From the NCBI GenBank assembly GCA_905221605.1, contig CAJNDS010000515.1, forward strand, positions 1-64,000: a DNA stretch of 64,000 nucleotides, written 5' to 3'. Both the position numbers and the translations under genes were made by a program. Below, piece after piece: positions 45,401 to 51,879 of this stretch (position 1 is its first letter; every line of letters starts with the position of its first letter). The stretch comes from Symbiodinium natans (taxonomy: Eukaryota; Sar; Dinophyceae; Suessiales; Symbiodiniaceae). The notes under the pieces are model-generated. The model saw only the letters and a program-made list of their open reading frames with translations, had not been told where the DNA came from and searched no databases.

Positions 45401-48400
45401 GCAGTACCTCAAACCCGGGCCTTGAGATCGCGGAGGTGCTCGAACGAGAACGTCCTGGAGAAGTGTGGGTGCATGTGACCGACGCGCTGCCGCCGGACTT
45501 CCTGGACGTCGTTTCTGCGACCGCTCGGGATCAGGTCACTCGGGGCGCAGCGGTTGTGCTTCAGAACGAAACCACGAATGAAGCGAAATGGGCGAGACTG
45601 CGAGACTCGATCAACAGCGAGGGCTACGTGGTCGACGACATCACCGAAGAGGATGGTGTGGAAACCTTGCGGATAGTGAAGGGCGAGGACATGAGCGTCT
45701 TCGTCGCGGAGCATGGCGCAACCGGCGGGGCCGACGAGGACGAGTACCGTGGCGGTCGTGGGATTTCTTTTCCGAAGGGGACGCCTAGCCACATTGCGAC
45801 AGGGCTACGGCGTTTGCACCAAAACCTCGGACATCCCAGTGCTGCCGATTTCGTCCGACATCTTCGTCTTGCCGGAGCAGGAGCAGAGACACTGAAGGCC
45901 GCAAAGGGATTGTCATGCACTACCTGCACACGATGTCGTGCACCAGCGATCGCGAAGCCCGCCAAGCTCGGCAACATCATGAACTTCAACCAGGCCGTCG
46001 GGGTCGACCTACTGTATGTGCACGACACGAAGGGGAAGAAACACGAGATGTTGTCAATGATAGACTTCTCCTCGGCATACCATGTTGTGGTTCCCGTTCC
46101 CCGAAAGAACGCCGGAGCACTCGAAAGGGCTTACTGTGATGCATGGCTCAACGTGTTCGGGGCGCCGTCAACACTTGTGGTCGACCTGGAGAACGGGCTG
46201 CAGAAGGCACTGGCGAAGGTGAGCGATTGGACTGGCACGCGCATCAGGAACATAGCCGGCCAGGCACACTGGCAGGCTGGCTTCACCGAACGTCAGGGCG
46301 GAGTATGGAAGGCGATCTTTCATCGTGTCTGCGAGGATCTCAGCATCGATGGTGATGACGTTCGCATCGCCGTGGCAGCCACCTCCAATGCGAAGAACGA
46401 GCTTCGCCGCCTTAATGGTTTCTCGCCTACACAACATGTGTTCGGGTCGTCTCCAAAGTGTCCGGAGGACCTGCTCGATGGCCCGCATGCACAAGATCCC
46501 GAGGACATTGTCATCGTTCAGGACAAGCATGCTCGAGAAGTGGCGATCCGAACAGCGGCGCGGGCTGCTTTTCATCATGTACAAACCGATGATCGTGTCC
46601 GACGAGCCCTACATGGACGAGCACGAGTACAAGCGCGACCTCCTGAAGTCGGAGAACAAGTGTTCTTCTTCCGGAAGCTGAAGAATGCCAAGCGAGGGGA
46701 ATGGCGGGGACCGGCCACCGTCATCGGTGTCGAACATGGCAACTACTGGGTGTCAAGAGCAGGAAGATGTCTCCTATGTGCACCAGAACACCTTCGCGTT
46801 GCAACCGGGGAAGAGCTTGGGGAGGCATTCAGCCTACGAACCGCTCGAGAAGAGCTCGAAAAGCTCCTGGAGGGCGACTACGACGACCCCGAGAATTTCG
46901 CACCCGACGACACCGATGAGGACGTTGGACCCCTCCTTGACGAGATGGAATGGACCGGTGAAGATCACGGAGACGACAAGGAGGGAATCGACCTCGACAA
47001 CGAAGATGAACAGGAAGGTGGTCACCGGGGGTATCGCCGTGATCGGGAACCTGAAGCAAACCCCGCGGTCTCGAAGCGGATGCGCCAGAAGGGACCTCCC
47101 CGACAAGACGTGGGCATTCATGGCGTGCACATGCTACGAAAGGCAAAGACTGCCCGGTCGAGAGAAAAACAGTTGGAGAAAGAGATCCCCTGGGCGATGA
47201 TCCCGGAGGAAAAACGTCCCGAATTCCATCGTGCCGAACAAAAACAGTGGGGCGAACACCTTTCTCACGAGGCGATCCAAGTCTTGACCTTGGAGGAGAG
47301 TGAGGAGGTGATCAAGCGGGTGGATCCAAGTCGGATCCTCCCCTCCCGTTACGCCTACAAGGACAAAAATTTCGGGAGGCGCCGGGCTGGGAAGACGGAG
47401 GAATGGAAAGCAAAGGCGCGGCTAGTTATAGCCGGACACCTTGACCCGGACCTCCTCGACAAGGGCCTCGTCACCGATTCTCCTACAGTCTCACGGGCTG
47501 CCCTGATCATGCTGTTGCAGATCTGCGTGTCGCGTGGATGGCATGCAGCCGCAGGAGACATCCAAGCAGCTTTTCTCAACGGCCTGGCAATCAAGAGGGA
47601 GCTTTACATGCGCCAACCGCGCGGCGGGGTGCCTGGCCTGCACCCGCAACAACTGGTGCGTGTCCTCAAGGGCATATTCGGCCTTACCGAATCGCCGCGT
47701 ATGTGGTACGACAGGCTTCGCCAGGTCCTCCTCGGGCACGTGTTCTATGTTGGAGACAAACCTTGCAGACTGGCTCAATGCCCGCTGGACGCTTGTGTGT
47801 TCTTTCTCCAGGAAGATGGCAAGGAGGAACCCCTCGGATACGTGGCGGTCCACGTCGACGACGTCATCCTGATTGCCCCATCCGAGGTGAACCTGATGCT
47901 GCAGGAGGAGCTCAGTAAGTTGTTCCCGGTGGACGGGTGGGAAAACAACTTCTTCGATTACATCGGGTCCCACGTCGCGGTCGAGGAGAACGAGATCACC
48001 ATCACGCAGACCGGGTTCGTGGATGGGCGCCTCTTCTCGATACCCATCGAAAAGGGACAAGAAGGTCAGGAGCCAGCAACAGAGGAACAAGCCATCGACA
48101 ACCGATCCCTCGTCGGGGCACTTTCGTGGCTTGCTTGTCAGAGTCGGCCTGACCTACAGTGCGGAGTGGCTTTAGCTCAACAACTGCAGAAAGCCCCTCT
48201 CGTGGACGACATCCGCTTCACGAATTCCCTCGCCAAGAAGGCCGAGAACCACAAGAACGAGGGCATAGTGCTTCGGAAGGTGAGCCTCGACGACGCGGTC
48301 TTCGTCGTCTTCCATGACGCTGCCTGGGCCAACGCCGTCGACGACGAGGAAGAGGCGTGGTACCGTCTGACACCCGAGGAGAATGAGCAGGGGACTATGA

Positions 48401-51400
48401 AGGAGGGTCCCTACGCAGGCGGACGAGTTCGAAAGGCAAAGCGGTCCCGCTCGTGCGTGGCCTCCCAGATTGGACAAGTGATCATGATGGCCCCGTCCGG
48501 AATCCTGAGGGGTGAACATGTGAAGCCAAGCCTGCTTGAGTGGAGGAGCCAGGCATGCAAGCGGGTGTGTCGGAGCACCTTCGGAGCAGAGACGATGTCA
48601 TGCGCAGAAGGCATGGAGGGCGGGCAGTTCATCCGAGCACTCTTCGCGACCCTGGTCTGTGGGCATTTGGTCCGCCTGGATGGTGCCCGCCAGAAATGGC
48701 CGCTCGTGTGCTTCTCCGACTGCAAGTCGCTACATGATCACCTCCATCGCACTGGACCCCCTCGTGTGGCAGCCGATCGGAGGCTAGCCATCGATCTCGC
48801 TGCAATCAGACAAGAACTACGCTTGGAGCAATGGGGGGAAAGAGTGCCGCTCCAATGGGTGCCAACAGCCGCGCAGATGGCAGATCCCCTCACGAAGCCC
48901 ATGAAGTGCGACACCTGGTGGGAGATGATCCGCAAAGGGATAAAGCTTCCTTTTAAGCCTGGGACCTTTTCGAGCCTCGACACTTGGAAGGGACGATGTT
49001 CCATACCAGTGTCAAAGTGAAGAAGTGAAGGTCCGATCCCAGGTGCGAATCTTGTTTCGCCGGCCGATGTTCAAGGCACAGGAGTTCTTTGCTTTGTGCG
49101 AGGAAAACGAGCGGTAGGGGTGTGCGCAGTGTCGTACCACCCCCTTGGTCGACACTAGGGTTTAGGGTTTAGGGTTTAGGGTTTAGGGTTTAGGGTTTAG
49201 GGTAAATTCTGCTGAACCGTAAACCCAGATGATCCGCGATTCCATAGGCTATATAAAGCTTGAGACTGAAAGTCCTGTGCATCGAACTCTACACCCTTGT
49301 AAGCCCCATGGGTTTAGGGTTTTGCAGCTTCAACCCCGTAGACCACCGAAACCAGCCATTCGCCCTAGCCACCTCAGCCGTAAACCATGCCTAAACCCTA
49401 AACCCTAAACCCTAAACCCTAAACCCTCAAGGTCATGGGGCTTCCCGAAGTCCTTTGCCGGGGTGTGGTCGCCAGAGTCACTCCGCTTCTACAGCGACCA
49501 GAAGCTGAAAGGGAACGAGTTGCCACTGGCCTGACGTAGGGTTTAGGGTTTTGGGTTTGGGTTTTGGGGTTTAGGGTTTAGGGTTTAGGGTTTAGAGTTT
49601 AGGGGTATTGGGGTCGGAATAATTACTAATCGTATTTCCTTAGCATCCCTGTGTAGTTATATCATAATACCCCCAAAACCCTATTTCAATGGGGGGGGTG
49701 GGGGGGGGGACAGCAAGGGCACCCTGAGTTTTTCCGGAAAAACATGCCCCTTCCAGGGGTTTCTTCGCTTTGGTCTCTTTTTGTGGGTTTAGGGTTTAGG
49801 GTTTAGGGTTTAGGGTTTAGGGTTTAGGGTTTAGGGTTTAGGGTTTAGGGTTTAGGGTTTAGGGTTGCCAGTTCCAAACTGAGTTTTACGAGCCCTTCCT
49901 GCGGTGCACACATGGCCCTGTAGATAAGAGCTGTTCTATGGCCTGTACCGCTGCGGGTTCAGTGGTTCATGTAGGATTTAGGGGTTAGGGTTTGGGGTTT
50001 AGGGTTCCTACTGCAAGCCGAGGCACTCCCCGAACGGACAGGATTTGCACCGCATGGGCGGCGACATTGTTTTGGATGGCAATGGCCAGGCCCCCAAGCC
50101 TGACACAAGCCAACCTATAAACCCTAAACCCTATATACCCTTAACCCGAAACCCGAAACCCTAAACCCTAAGCCCTAAACCCTAAACCCTAAACCCTAAA
50201 CCCTAAACCCTAAACCCTAAACCCTAAACCCTAAACCCTAAACCCTAAACCCTAAACCCTAAACCCTAAACCCTAAACCCTAAACCCAAGCTCCAGAAAC
50301 CTTAACCTTAAACCCTCCGTGGTGTAAGCCTTCTCAAATCATCGGCGCCTTTACGCTTCCTAGATCGGCTTGCAAAGCTGCCCCTGAGCTGCAAAGCCAG
50401 AGATCACTCTTAGGGTTTAGGGGCTTAGGGCTTAGGGCTTAGGGCTTAGGGTTTAGGGTTTAGGGTTTAGGGTTTAGGGTTTAGGGTTTAGGGTTTAGGG
50501 TTTAGGGTTTAGGGTTTAGGAAGGGGGGGGGGGGGGGGGGGGGGAGGAGGAGTTTGGGTGACTGAGAGGGCTGGGGGCTGCTTAGGGTGTTGATAAGATT
50601 TGGGGCGGAGGTTCTTTGGTTTGAGGAGTTTTTTGTTGGGAGTGGGGGGGGGGGGGGGGGTTGGGTCTCTTTGGGCATGGGCTTGCTTTGGAGCCGAACT
50701 GTTAACTGTTGTCTGCCCATTTCTTCAGACAGAGCTGTCGGGCTTCGTAGGCTTTGGGTTTTATGGGGTCGATAGGGTATATGGGCTGTCAGGGCTTCCA
50801 GGGTTTATCGGATTTAAGGGCGTATGGGGTTTCTGGGCCGAAACCCTAAACCCTGAACACTAAAAACCCTAAACCCTGAACCCTGAACCCTAAACCCTAC
50901 ACCCTACACCCTAAACCCTAACCCCTAACCCCTAACCCCTAAACCCTAAACCCTAAACCCTAAACCCTAAACCCTAAACCCTAAACCCTAAACCCTAAAC
51001 CCTAAACCCTAAACCCTAAACCCTAAACCCTAAGCCCTAAACCCTAAACCCTAAACCCTAAACCCTAAACCCTACCTAAACCCGAAACTTGATGTGGAGG
51101 TGGCCTTGGCCCACTACTCCAAGTCGACACAGGACCGGCCGGATGTGGAGGAGAGGGTTTAGGGTTTAGGGTTTGGGGTTTAGGGTTTAAGGTTTAGGGT
51201 TTAGGGTTTAGGACGCCGAGTGTGGGGGTGGTTTGGGGTTTCGGGTCGAGATTTTTGGCGCTTCACTCCACCCCGAACGTACGAACCCAAGCGCCTCGAG
51301 ATGAAAGGAATCACAAATATACACTGAGGACCCTACACCTTCCATTAGGAGTACCCCAAACGAGCCCAGGTATTTTGCCAAACCCGCCCTCTGAGGGTGC

Positions 51401-51587
51401 TGAACCCCTAGGCAGCCCTAAACCCTAAACCCTAAACCCTAAACCCTAAACCCTAAACCCTAAACCCGATTCCTCCCCCAGGAGGTCTTGCTGCCCCTGC
51501 TGCGTGCGTTGCCATCCGCGGAGCACGGCGCGGCCAGTGCCGTGCAGCTTTCGCACCATTTCTGGACTCCCGCTTCCCCCCGAACAG
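36376..51587 (+). CDS. Gene D: peroxiredoxin-like (PRXL2/AhpC-TSA type) protein
   Basis: Exons at 36376-36481, 37468-37572, 38091-38130, 39251-39339, 39731-39807, 40468-40497, 49432-49521, 50023-50089, 51100-51150 and 51482-51587. Every junction but one (37572/38091) is phase-consistent. The protein runs: helical lead (LERLAAAEAAW), PGDTAPGFVLPE, LTFERLGCCLWGRNHVAAV, HADELHNLGVAVAV, VSFCPDAPTAKRWDEEL, LRILDRSRKRSWGFPKSFAG, VWSPESLRFYSDQK, NGQDLHRMGGDIVLDGNGQ, ALAHYSKSTQDRPDVEEVLL. This order matches thioredoxin-fold peroxiredoxin-like proteins, which are thought to act in peroxide/thiol redox. The usual active-site Cys-Pro-x-Cys is replaced here by Gly-Cys-Cys-Leu-Trp, so activity is uncertain. 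A copia element occupies the intron 40498-49431. More exons to about 53.75 kb may add a C-terminal tail. Confidence 0.8.
36660..37060. repeat. Variant 9-mer CCCTATAAA array
   Basis: About forty tandem 9-base CCCTATAAA units, the longest variant array in the window. Because 9 is a multiple of 3, it gives long open frames of Asn-Pro-Ile and Pro-Tyr-Lys repeats, which are artefacts. Confidence 0.97.
37300..37440. repeat. CCCTAAA array
   Basis: About eighteen units ending shortly before the gene D exon at 37468. Confidence 0.95.
37468..37572 (+). CDS. Gene D exon VQRQLQPGDTAPGFVLPE...
   Basis: A GGCAG|G acceptor. Exactly 35 codons including PGDTAPGFVLPE, the typical N-terminal thioredoxin-fold motif of peroxiredoxins, then an acidic loop. 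It ends TGG next to GGTTAGGG. The junction to 38091 would need a GG donor or an extra small exon. Confidence 0.75.
38091..38130 (+). CDS. Gene D exon AFLTFERLGCCLW(G), active-site region
   Basis: A ATCACAG|G acceptor, 40 bases, donor G|GTTTCGGG. The phase-1 Gly is completed at 39251 to give LGCCLWGRNHVAAV. In relatives this position is Gly-Cys-Pro-x-Cys-Arg; here the second Cys of the pair is not kept in place. Confidence 0.65.
38140..38296. repeat. CCCTAAA array
   Basis: About twenty units, with CCCTACA variants at the start. Unusually, it follows a gene D exon directly, so it lies at the 5' side of that intron. Confidence 0.95.
39251..39339 (+). CDS. Gene D exon RNHVAAVAAHADELHNLGVA...
   Basis: A TCCTCAG|G acceptor, two bases plus 29 codons, donor GGG|GTTAGGG. 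The helix and following strand match the post-active-site helix of peroxiredoxin-like proteins. Confidence 0.75.
39534..39700. mobile_element. MITE-like palindromic element, copy 2, with an internal CCCTAAA array
   Basis: Both ends align with the element at 9361-9482 (ACCTTGGGGACCACACGAACC on the left, TTTTAGGGTTCATTTGGTCC on the right). Where copy 1 has a single CATAAACCC, copy 2 carries about 75 bases of CCCTAAA-type repeat, as if the array grew inside the element. Confidence 0.65.
39731..39807 (+). CDS. Gene D exon VSFCPDAPTAKRWDEELCEH...
   Basis: A CCCTAG|G acceptor. It reads VSFCPDAPTAKRWDEELCEH then FNRKG and ends TG|GTAGAC. An in-frame TAG two bases beyond is avoided by splicing to 40468, which continues WLRILDRSRK as expected. 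Confidence 0.75.
40080..40353 (+). CDS. Unassigned open segment inside a gene D intron
   Basis: After AATGCAG a frame of about 90 codons runs to TGA at 40351: ELHRRFNKHLRNAAQ, GLVQYGSYAAMNTDQFLQYL, PEPKFCKEVGSPFLHLLDP. It looks like real protein and is also in phase with the 39807 donor, so it could be an alternative last exon. The peroxiredoxin fold, however, continues through 40468. It may instead be a retroposed fragment. No family recognised. Confidence 0.45.
40468..40497 (+). CDS. Gene D exon (W)LRILDRSRK(R)
   Basis: Thirty bases between ATCAAG|G and AG|GTTTAGGG. Relatives have an Ile-Leu-x-Asp-x-Ser-Arg motif here. This exon is the last before the retrotransposon. Confidence 0.75.
40523..40667 (+). 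repeat. 5' LTR of the copia element
   Basis: 145 bases, TGTCAAAG...GGTCGACA, identical to the 3' copy. It is short for an LTR and contains no obvious TATA box. Confidence 0.95.
40669..40680 (+). promoter_or_regulatory. Primer binding site
   Basis: TGGTAGCGGAGC begins one base after the 5' LTR. It resembles the complement of the 3' end of initiator tRNA-Met (TGGTA...), the usual primer of copia elements. Confidence 0.7.
40705..41577 (+). CDS. Copia element: gag N-terminal part, ended by an in-frame TGA
   Basis: ATG at 40705 opens 290 codons. The first third is acidic, then comes a Trp/Arg/Gly-rich stretch (WRGWDEWRAWDSGSWRRSDW), then low-complexity Thr/Ala/Pro repeats, ending in SERLIIPTFAGSGENGELGV and SARSYL. 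A TGA at 41575-41577 stops it, but the same frame continues at once with QVAAWEKMTKL, a conserved gag helix. CGA (Arg) to TGA is a single transition, so this is probably one gag-pol frame with a nonsense change, or with readthrough. Confidence 0.8.
   Translation: MAEADPWAAGGDPWVQPAREAADLGEDGPPPLEPMPDASGKEQLRQPDVLQSDEPVAGMPVPTFASSRPNPSGADSWGEAAGGEDWRRRRQPREEGSEDTEPSNHSGSDVRSGPFSRHASWGSGGTTQPSWRGWDEWRAWDSGSWRRSDWRRGDGGGWYNWRDVEARGGEPTSRPTTTAAGAARTSSPTTSAAGADAAARTSMPSTTAAEQRPDPRTTASWRPSTGANSEIRKPNNTAGTTSSPGALATNMDEKAPGGARVPGPSERLIIPTFAGSGENGELGVSARSYL
41581..49020 (+). CDS. Copia element: gag-pol polyprotein
   Basis: 2479 codons from the first base after the stop region, in frame with the gag start. 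Residues counted from 41581: gag helical domain about 1-165; zinc knuckle Cys234-Cys237-His242-Cys249 (CX2CX4HX6C); aspartic protease Asp296-Thr-Ala; a stretch about 600-850 whose natural reading is in another frame; 2OG oxygenase-like domain about 970-1165; integrase zinc site His1413, His1418, Cys1446, Cys1449; catalytic Asp1476, Asp1535, Glu1570; reverse transcriptase Asp1993 and HVDD 2091-2094; RNase H Asp2246, Glu2337, Asp2380, Asp2435. The stop codon lies inside the 3' LTR. The product would make virus-like particles and integrate cDNA. Confidence 0.9.
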   Translation: MAAWEKMTKLAPSQRALVLYQHLEGAAWVNAEALDVERLGENDGVEYLKDWIRQHYLDVEVTLVGRSLSDLFRKLKRRQAQTFRDYVAEFNRMLARVVECGCVLPDVATAWLFVDRAALDEGTEVSLLASVGNRYDLRQLQQAAIILDRSMLPGNRGQSVHLTEDGQDIPEDEDDTFDAPEGDSLSCDNADLYVSYMTAKARYKDSAKGRGIDVEAVKRTAEERIRLAKQKSHCAACGQKGHWHRDPTCPKRKGDSGNGIHGSSGGEKGKPHTIHVTNEIFELRVREEEGLMAITDTACSKSVMGANWLQRYIDFMRPTGYKVEFVYETESFRFGASRVYESSYAAIIIFRLGEFWVAAKAAVVNGEVPLLLSRGALGTLGMVLDVARNVADFSAVEVKGFSLLNTAGGHPAVAISVQGHSLPNLSLLPSTWGAKEIYLWENRVAYMVTSVGSCDEVEGREGSGLGPSTARIFFEKKIDAAVRGMLTADTLNSSAFIAWWTSTPISNDFWIEEPNRLIRVHVVPRKTFFDPRKWQTQQSLQKHMLLRALGDIRETWGVSCSTQRALSTIGDLWQANPDGNYPTLWVGRSIFSRASDLPARDLFRHEPGLSRAMEDESRGTPLRVQSPGDRRQSDLDGDRTSSCAGNRQQDREEDDQGPLLDEAGRAAGRGGAHRDGLHGARHEGSPDASDPRHRGARSDDPVAGTLQGDAVLHGPGQLRRLGVRGGEGERGQHACGPEEVCCVEEGNACFNGGNLHRDGQRHGPGDQCPRDATPDIGNGGLLERGGWNTACDAPHARDILTDIGNSGHAEEHSDAAHPGGGRPHGYEAGSGPTGPGRGREPPNPPCSATRCSWTMTEDDGGDEENDGDVSESPEYDMTEVMDEIPVASGTRPQSIVAPHGTPTEPLAEHNEHYESCQSETDEGINDTHDSEDVVSGTEVSAYLAGNGGHDEDFAETFAREARIDENFSYGMLEDVLNKYDLAGKRLRRERVHGSGANRSMSRTILGHYNYATNRGITRNSLKYPNLVRYLNAFIHDKWGALSDRPLSWSSLALLHNVSSSMHVDAHNLPGSENGVVSVGNHVQGGLWVEESGGGVWRQRPNGEPVEGIILDTNKKFAVFDPKKHHAGEPWKGNKWTLVAYTTRSINEISPSERNFLVKQGFPVPSKREVQMIKEEGHKKATGAAGAKPFPRRSVRKGLWRKAASLSVFLSTLASVISGGHGLPEVIKTDSTTRAALLEIGGVDVTCLAAECIGNDFHVAEPLLWEDTVTSCTRGSTSNPGLEIAEVLERERPGEVWVHVTDALPPDFLDVVSATARDQVTRGAAVVLQNETTNEAKWARLRDSINSEGYVVDDITEEDGVETLRIVKGEDMSVFVAEHGATGGADEDEYRGGRGISFPKGTPSHIATGLRRLHQNLGHPSAADFVRHLRLAGAGAETLKAAKGLSCTTCTRCRAPAIAKPAKLGNIMNFNQAVGVDLLYVHDTKGKKHEMLSMIDFSSAYHVVVPVPRKNAGALERAYCDAWLNVFGAPSTLVVDLENGLQKALAKVSDWTGTRIRNIAGQAHWQAGFTERQGGVWKAIFHRVCEDLSIDGDDVRIAVAATSNAKNELRRLNGFSPTQHVFGSSPKCPEDLLDGPHAQDPEDIVIVQDKHAREVAIRTAARAAFHHVQTDDRVRRALHGRARVQARPPEVGEQVFFFRKLKNAKRGEWRGPATVIGVEHGNYWVSRAGRCLLCAPEHLRVATGEELGEAFSLRTAREELEKLLEGDYDDPENFAPDDTDEDVGPLLDEMEWTGEDHGDDKEGIDLDNEDEQEGGHRGYRRDREPEANPAVSKRMRQKGPPRQDVGIHGVHMLRKAKTARSREKQLEKEIPWAMIPEEKRPEFHRAEQKQWGEHLSHEAIQVLTLEESEEVIKRVDPSRILPSRYAYKDKNFGRRRAGKTEEWKAKARLVIAGHLDPDLLDKGLVTDSPTVSRAALIMLLQICVSRGWHAAAGDIQAAFLNGLAIKRELYMRQPRGGVPGLHPQQLVRVLKGIFGLTESPRMWYDRLRQVLLGHVFYVGDKPCRLAQCPLDACVFFLQEDGKEEPLGYVAVHVDDVILIAPSEVNLMLQEELSKLFPVDGWENNFFDYIGSHVAVEENEITITQTGFVDGRLFSIPIEKGQEGQEPATEEQAIDNRSLVGALSWLACQSRPDLQCGVALAQQLQKAPLVDDIRFTNSLAKKAENHKNEGIVLRKVSLDDAVFVVFHDAAWANAVDDEEEAWYRLTPEENEQGTMKEGPYAGGRVRKAKRSRSCVASQIGQVIMMAPSGILRGEHVKPSLLEWRSQACKRVCRSTFGAETMSCAEGMEGGQFIRALFATLVCGHLVRLDGARQKWPLVCFSDCKSLHDHLHRTGPPRVAADRRLAIDLAAIRQELRLEQWGERVPLQWVPTAAQMADPLTKPMKCDTWWEMIRKGIKLPFKPGTFSSLDTWKGRCSIPVSK
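43377..44146 (+). CDS. Copia element: SAP-like segment in a shifted frame
   Basis: From about 43377 the main frame loses protein character while the +1 frame gains it: PETFFGMSQGYLAPWKMNRA, ELLSECSRRGIAVSPTWTVI, LSSMKLDELRAEAERIGMDY and PYCMVPDNYGDWASEEE. It stops at 44146, by which point the main frame is again protein-like. Two helix-turn motifs of the form Leu-x-x-x-Cys/Ala-x-x-x-Gly-Ile/Met-x-x resemble SAP DNA-binding motifs. Two opposite one-base indels, or a sequencing problem, best explain the swap. Confidence 0.65.
44485..45080 (+). other. 2OG-Fe(II) dioxygenase-like domain inside the copia polyprotein
   Basis: Between protease and integrase the main frame reads LSWSSLALLHNVSSSMHVDA, then HVQGGLWVEESGGGVW, GIILDTNKKFAVFDPKKHHA and WTLVAYTTR. 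This gives a His1062-x-Asp1064 pair, a distal His1124/1125 and Arg1143. Those are the iron ligands and 2-oxoglutarate anchor in the order and approximate spacing of AlkB-like and JBP-like dioxygenases. The surrounding strands are plausible for a double-stranded beta-helix. The substrate is unknown; nucleic acid is a reasonable guess from context only. Confidence 0.7.
49010..49154 (+). repeat. 3' LTR of the copia element
   Basis: Identical to the 5' LTR. The polyprotein stop codon TGA is at 49018-49020 within it. A purine run GGAAGGGA lies about 20 bases upstream and may be the polypurine tract, though it is not directly adjacent. Confidence 0.95.
49157..49203. repeat. TTTAGGG array cut by the retrotransposon
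   Basis: The array resumes directly after the target duplication, showing that the element inserted at the start of it. Confidence 0.95.
49432..49521 (+). CDS. Gene D exon SWGFPKSFAGVWSPESLRFY...
   Basis: A CTCAAG|G acceptor. AG from 40497 plus G here gives Arg and continues SWGFPKSFAGVWSPESLRFY then SDQKLKGNE. The GC donor TT|GCCACT avoids a TGA 14 bases later and joins to 50023 in phase. Confidence 0.8.
49787..49865. repeat. TTTAGGG array
   Basis: Eleven units. A short protein-like segment with canonical edges follows at 49874-49921 (FQTEFYEPFLRCTHG, then GTAGAT), but it does not fit the gene D reading. Confidence 0.9.
50023..50089 (+). CDS. Gene D exon (L)HSPNGQDLHRMGGDIVLDGNGQ
   Basis: A GCCGAG|G acceptor, phase 2 in; GC donor CAG|GCCCCC, phase 0 out. 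GQDLHRMGGDIVLDGNGQ is the conserved C-terminal strand pair of the peroxiredoxin-like family. Confidence 0.8.
50140..50287. repeat. CCCTAAA array
   Basis: About nineteen units at the start of the intron 50090-51099. The same intron holds TTTAGGG units (50440-50519), a G22 run (50523-50544) and a second G run (50643-50660). Confidence 0.95.
50840..51084. repeat. CCCTAAA array
   Basis: About thirty units with CCCCTAA variants, ending 15 bases before the gene D exon at 51100. Confidence 0.95.
51100..51150 (+). CDS. Gene D exon VALAHYSKSTQDRPDVE
   Basis: A GTGGAG|G acceptor and 17 codons. SKSTQDRPDVE matches the family's Ser-x-x-x-x-Asp-Arg-Pro motif. The donor is GAG|GAGAGG and the next acceptor CAG|GAGGTC, so AGGAG is repeated at both intron ends. 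Confidence 0.8.
51482..51587 (+). CDS. Gene D exon EVLLPLLRALPSAEHGAASA...
   Basis: A CCCCCAG|G acceptor after a CCCTAAA array. The C-terminal helix EVLLPLLRALPSAEHGAASA continues VQLSHHFWTPASPRT to G|GTTTAGGG. No stop, so the gene continues. Confidence 0.7.
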
Positions 51588-51879
51588 GTTTAGGGTTTAG
51601 GGTTTTGGGTTTAGGGTTTAGGGTTTATAGGGTATACCCATCAATAGTCCTCCCAAACCCCAAGCCCCGCACTAGCCCCCTAAGCCCCCTACCCTTGCAA
51701 GTTTCAGCCATGAACTTGGGAGAGACAAGAATGCAGGAGAATTCTACTGCACAAGGGGGGTTTGGGGTCGTCTAAGCCCGAAACCCTAAACCCTAAACCC
51801 TAAACCCTCAACCCTAAACCCCTTAAATCCTAACCCTAAACCCTCTCTTGCCTATGTACCCTCATGGGATTCGTGGGCA

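Larger units (their letters stand above)
40523..49154 (+). mobile_element. Complete Ty1/copia-type LTR retrotransposon
   Basis: The LTRs at 40523-40667 and 49010-49154 are identical over 145 bases and start TG and end CA. A 5-base target duplication CTAGG flanks them (40518-40522 and 49155-49159). The empty site would read CCTAGGGTTTAGGG, so it entered a telomere-type repeat at the 5' end of a gene D intron, in sense orientation. Integrase precedes reverse transcriptase, which defines the copia (Pseudoviridae) order. Identical LTRs mean a recent insertion. One in-frame TGA and two compensating frame changes may mark it as non-functional, or may be sequencing errors. Confidence 0.95.

Noticed and set aside
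41557-48793. Numerous minus-strand and alternative-frame open frames of 60-200 codons inside the copia element
   Set aside because: They are shadows of the GC-rich polyprotein frame and lack motifs, with the exception of the shifted SAP-like segment at 43377-44146.
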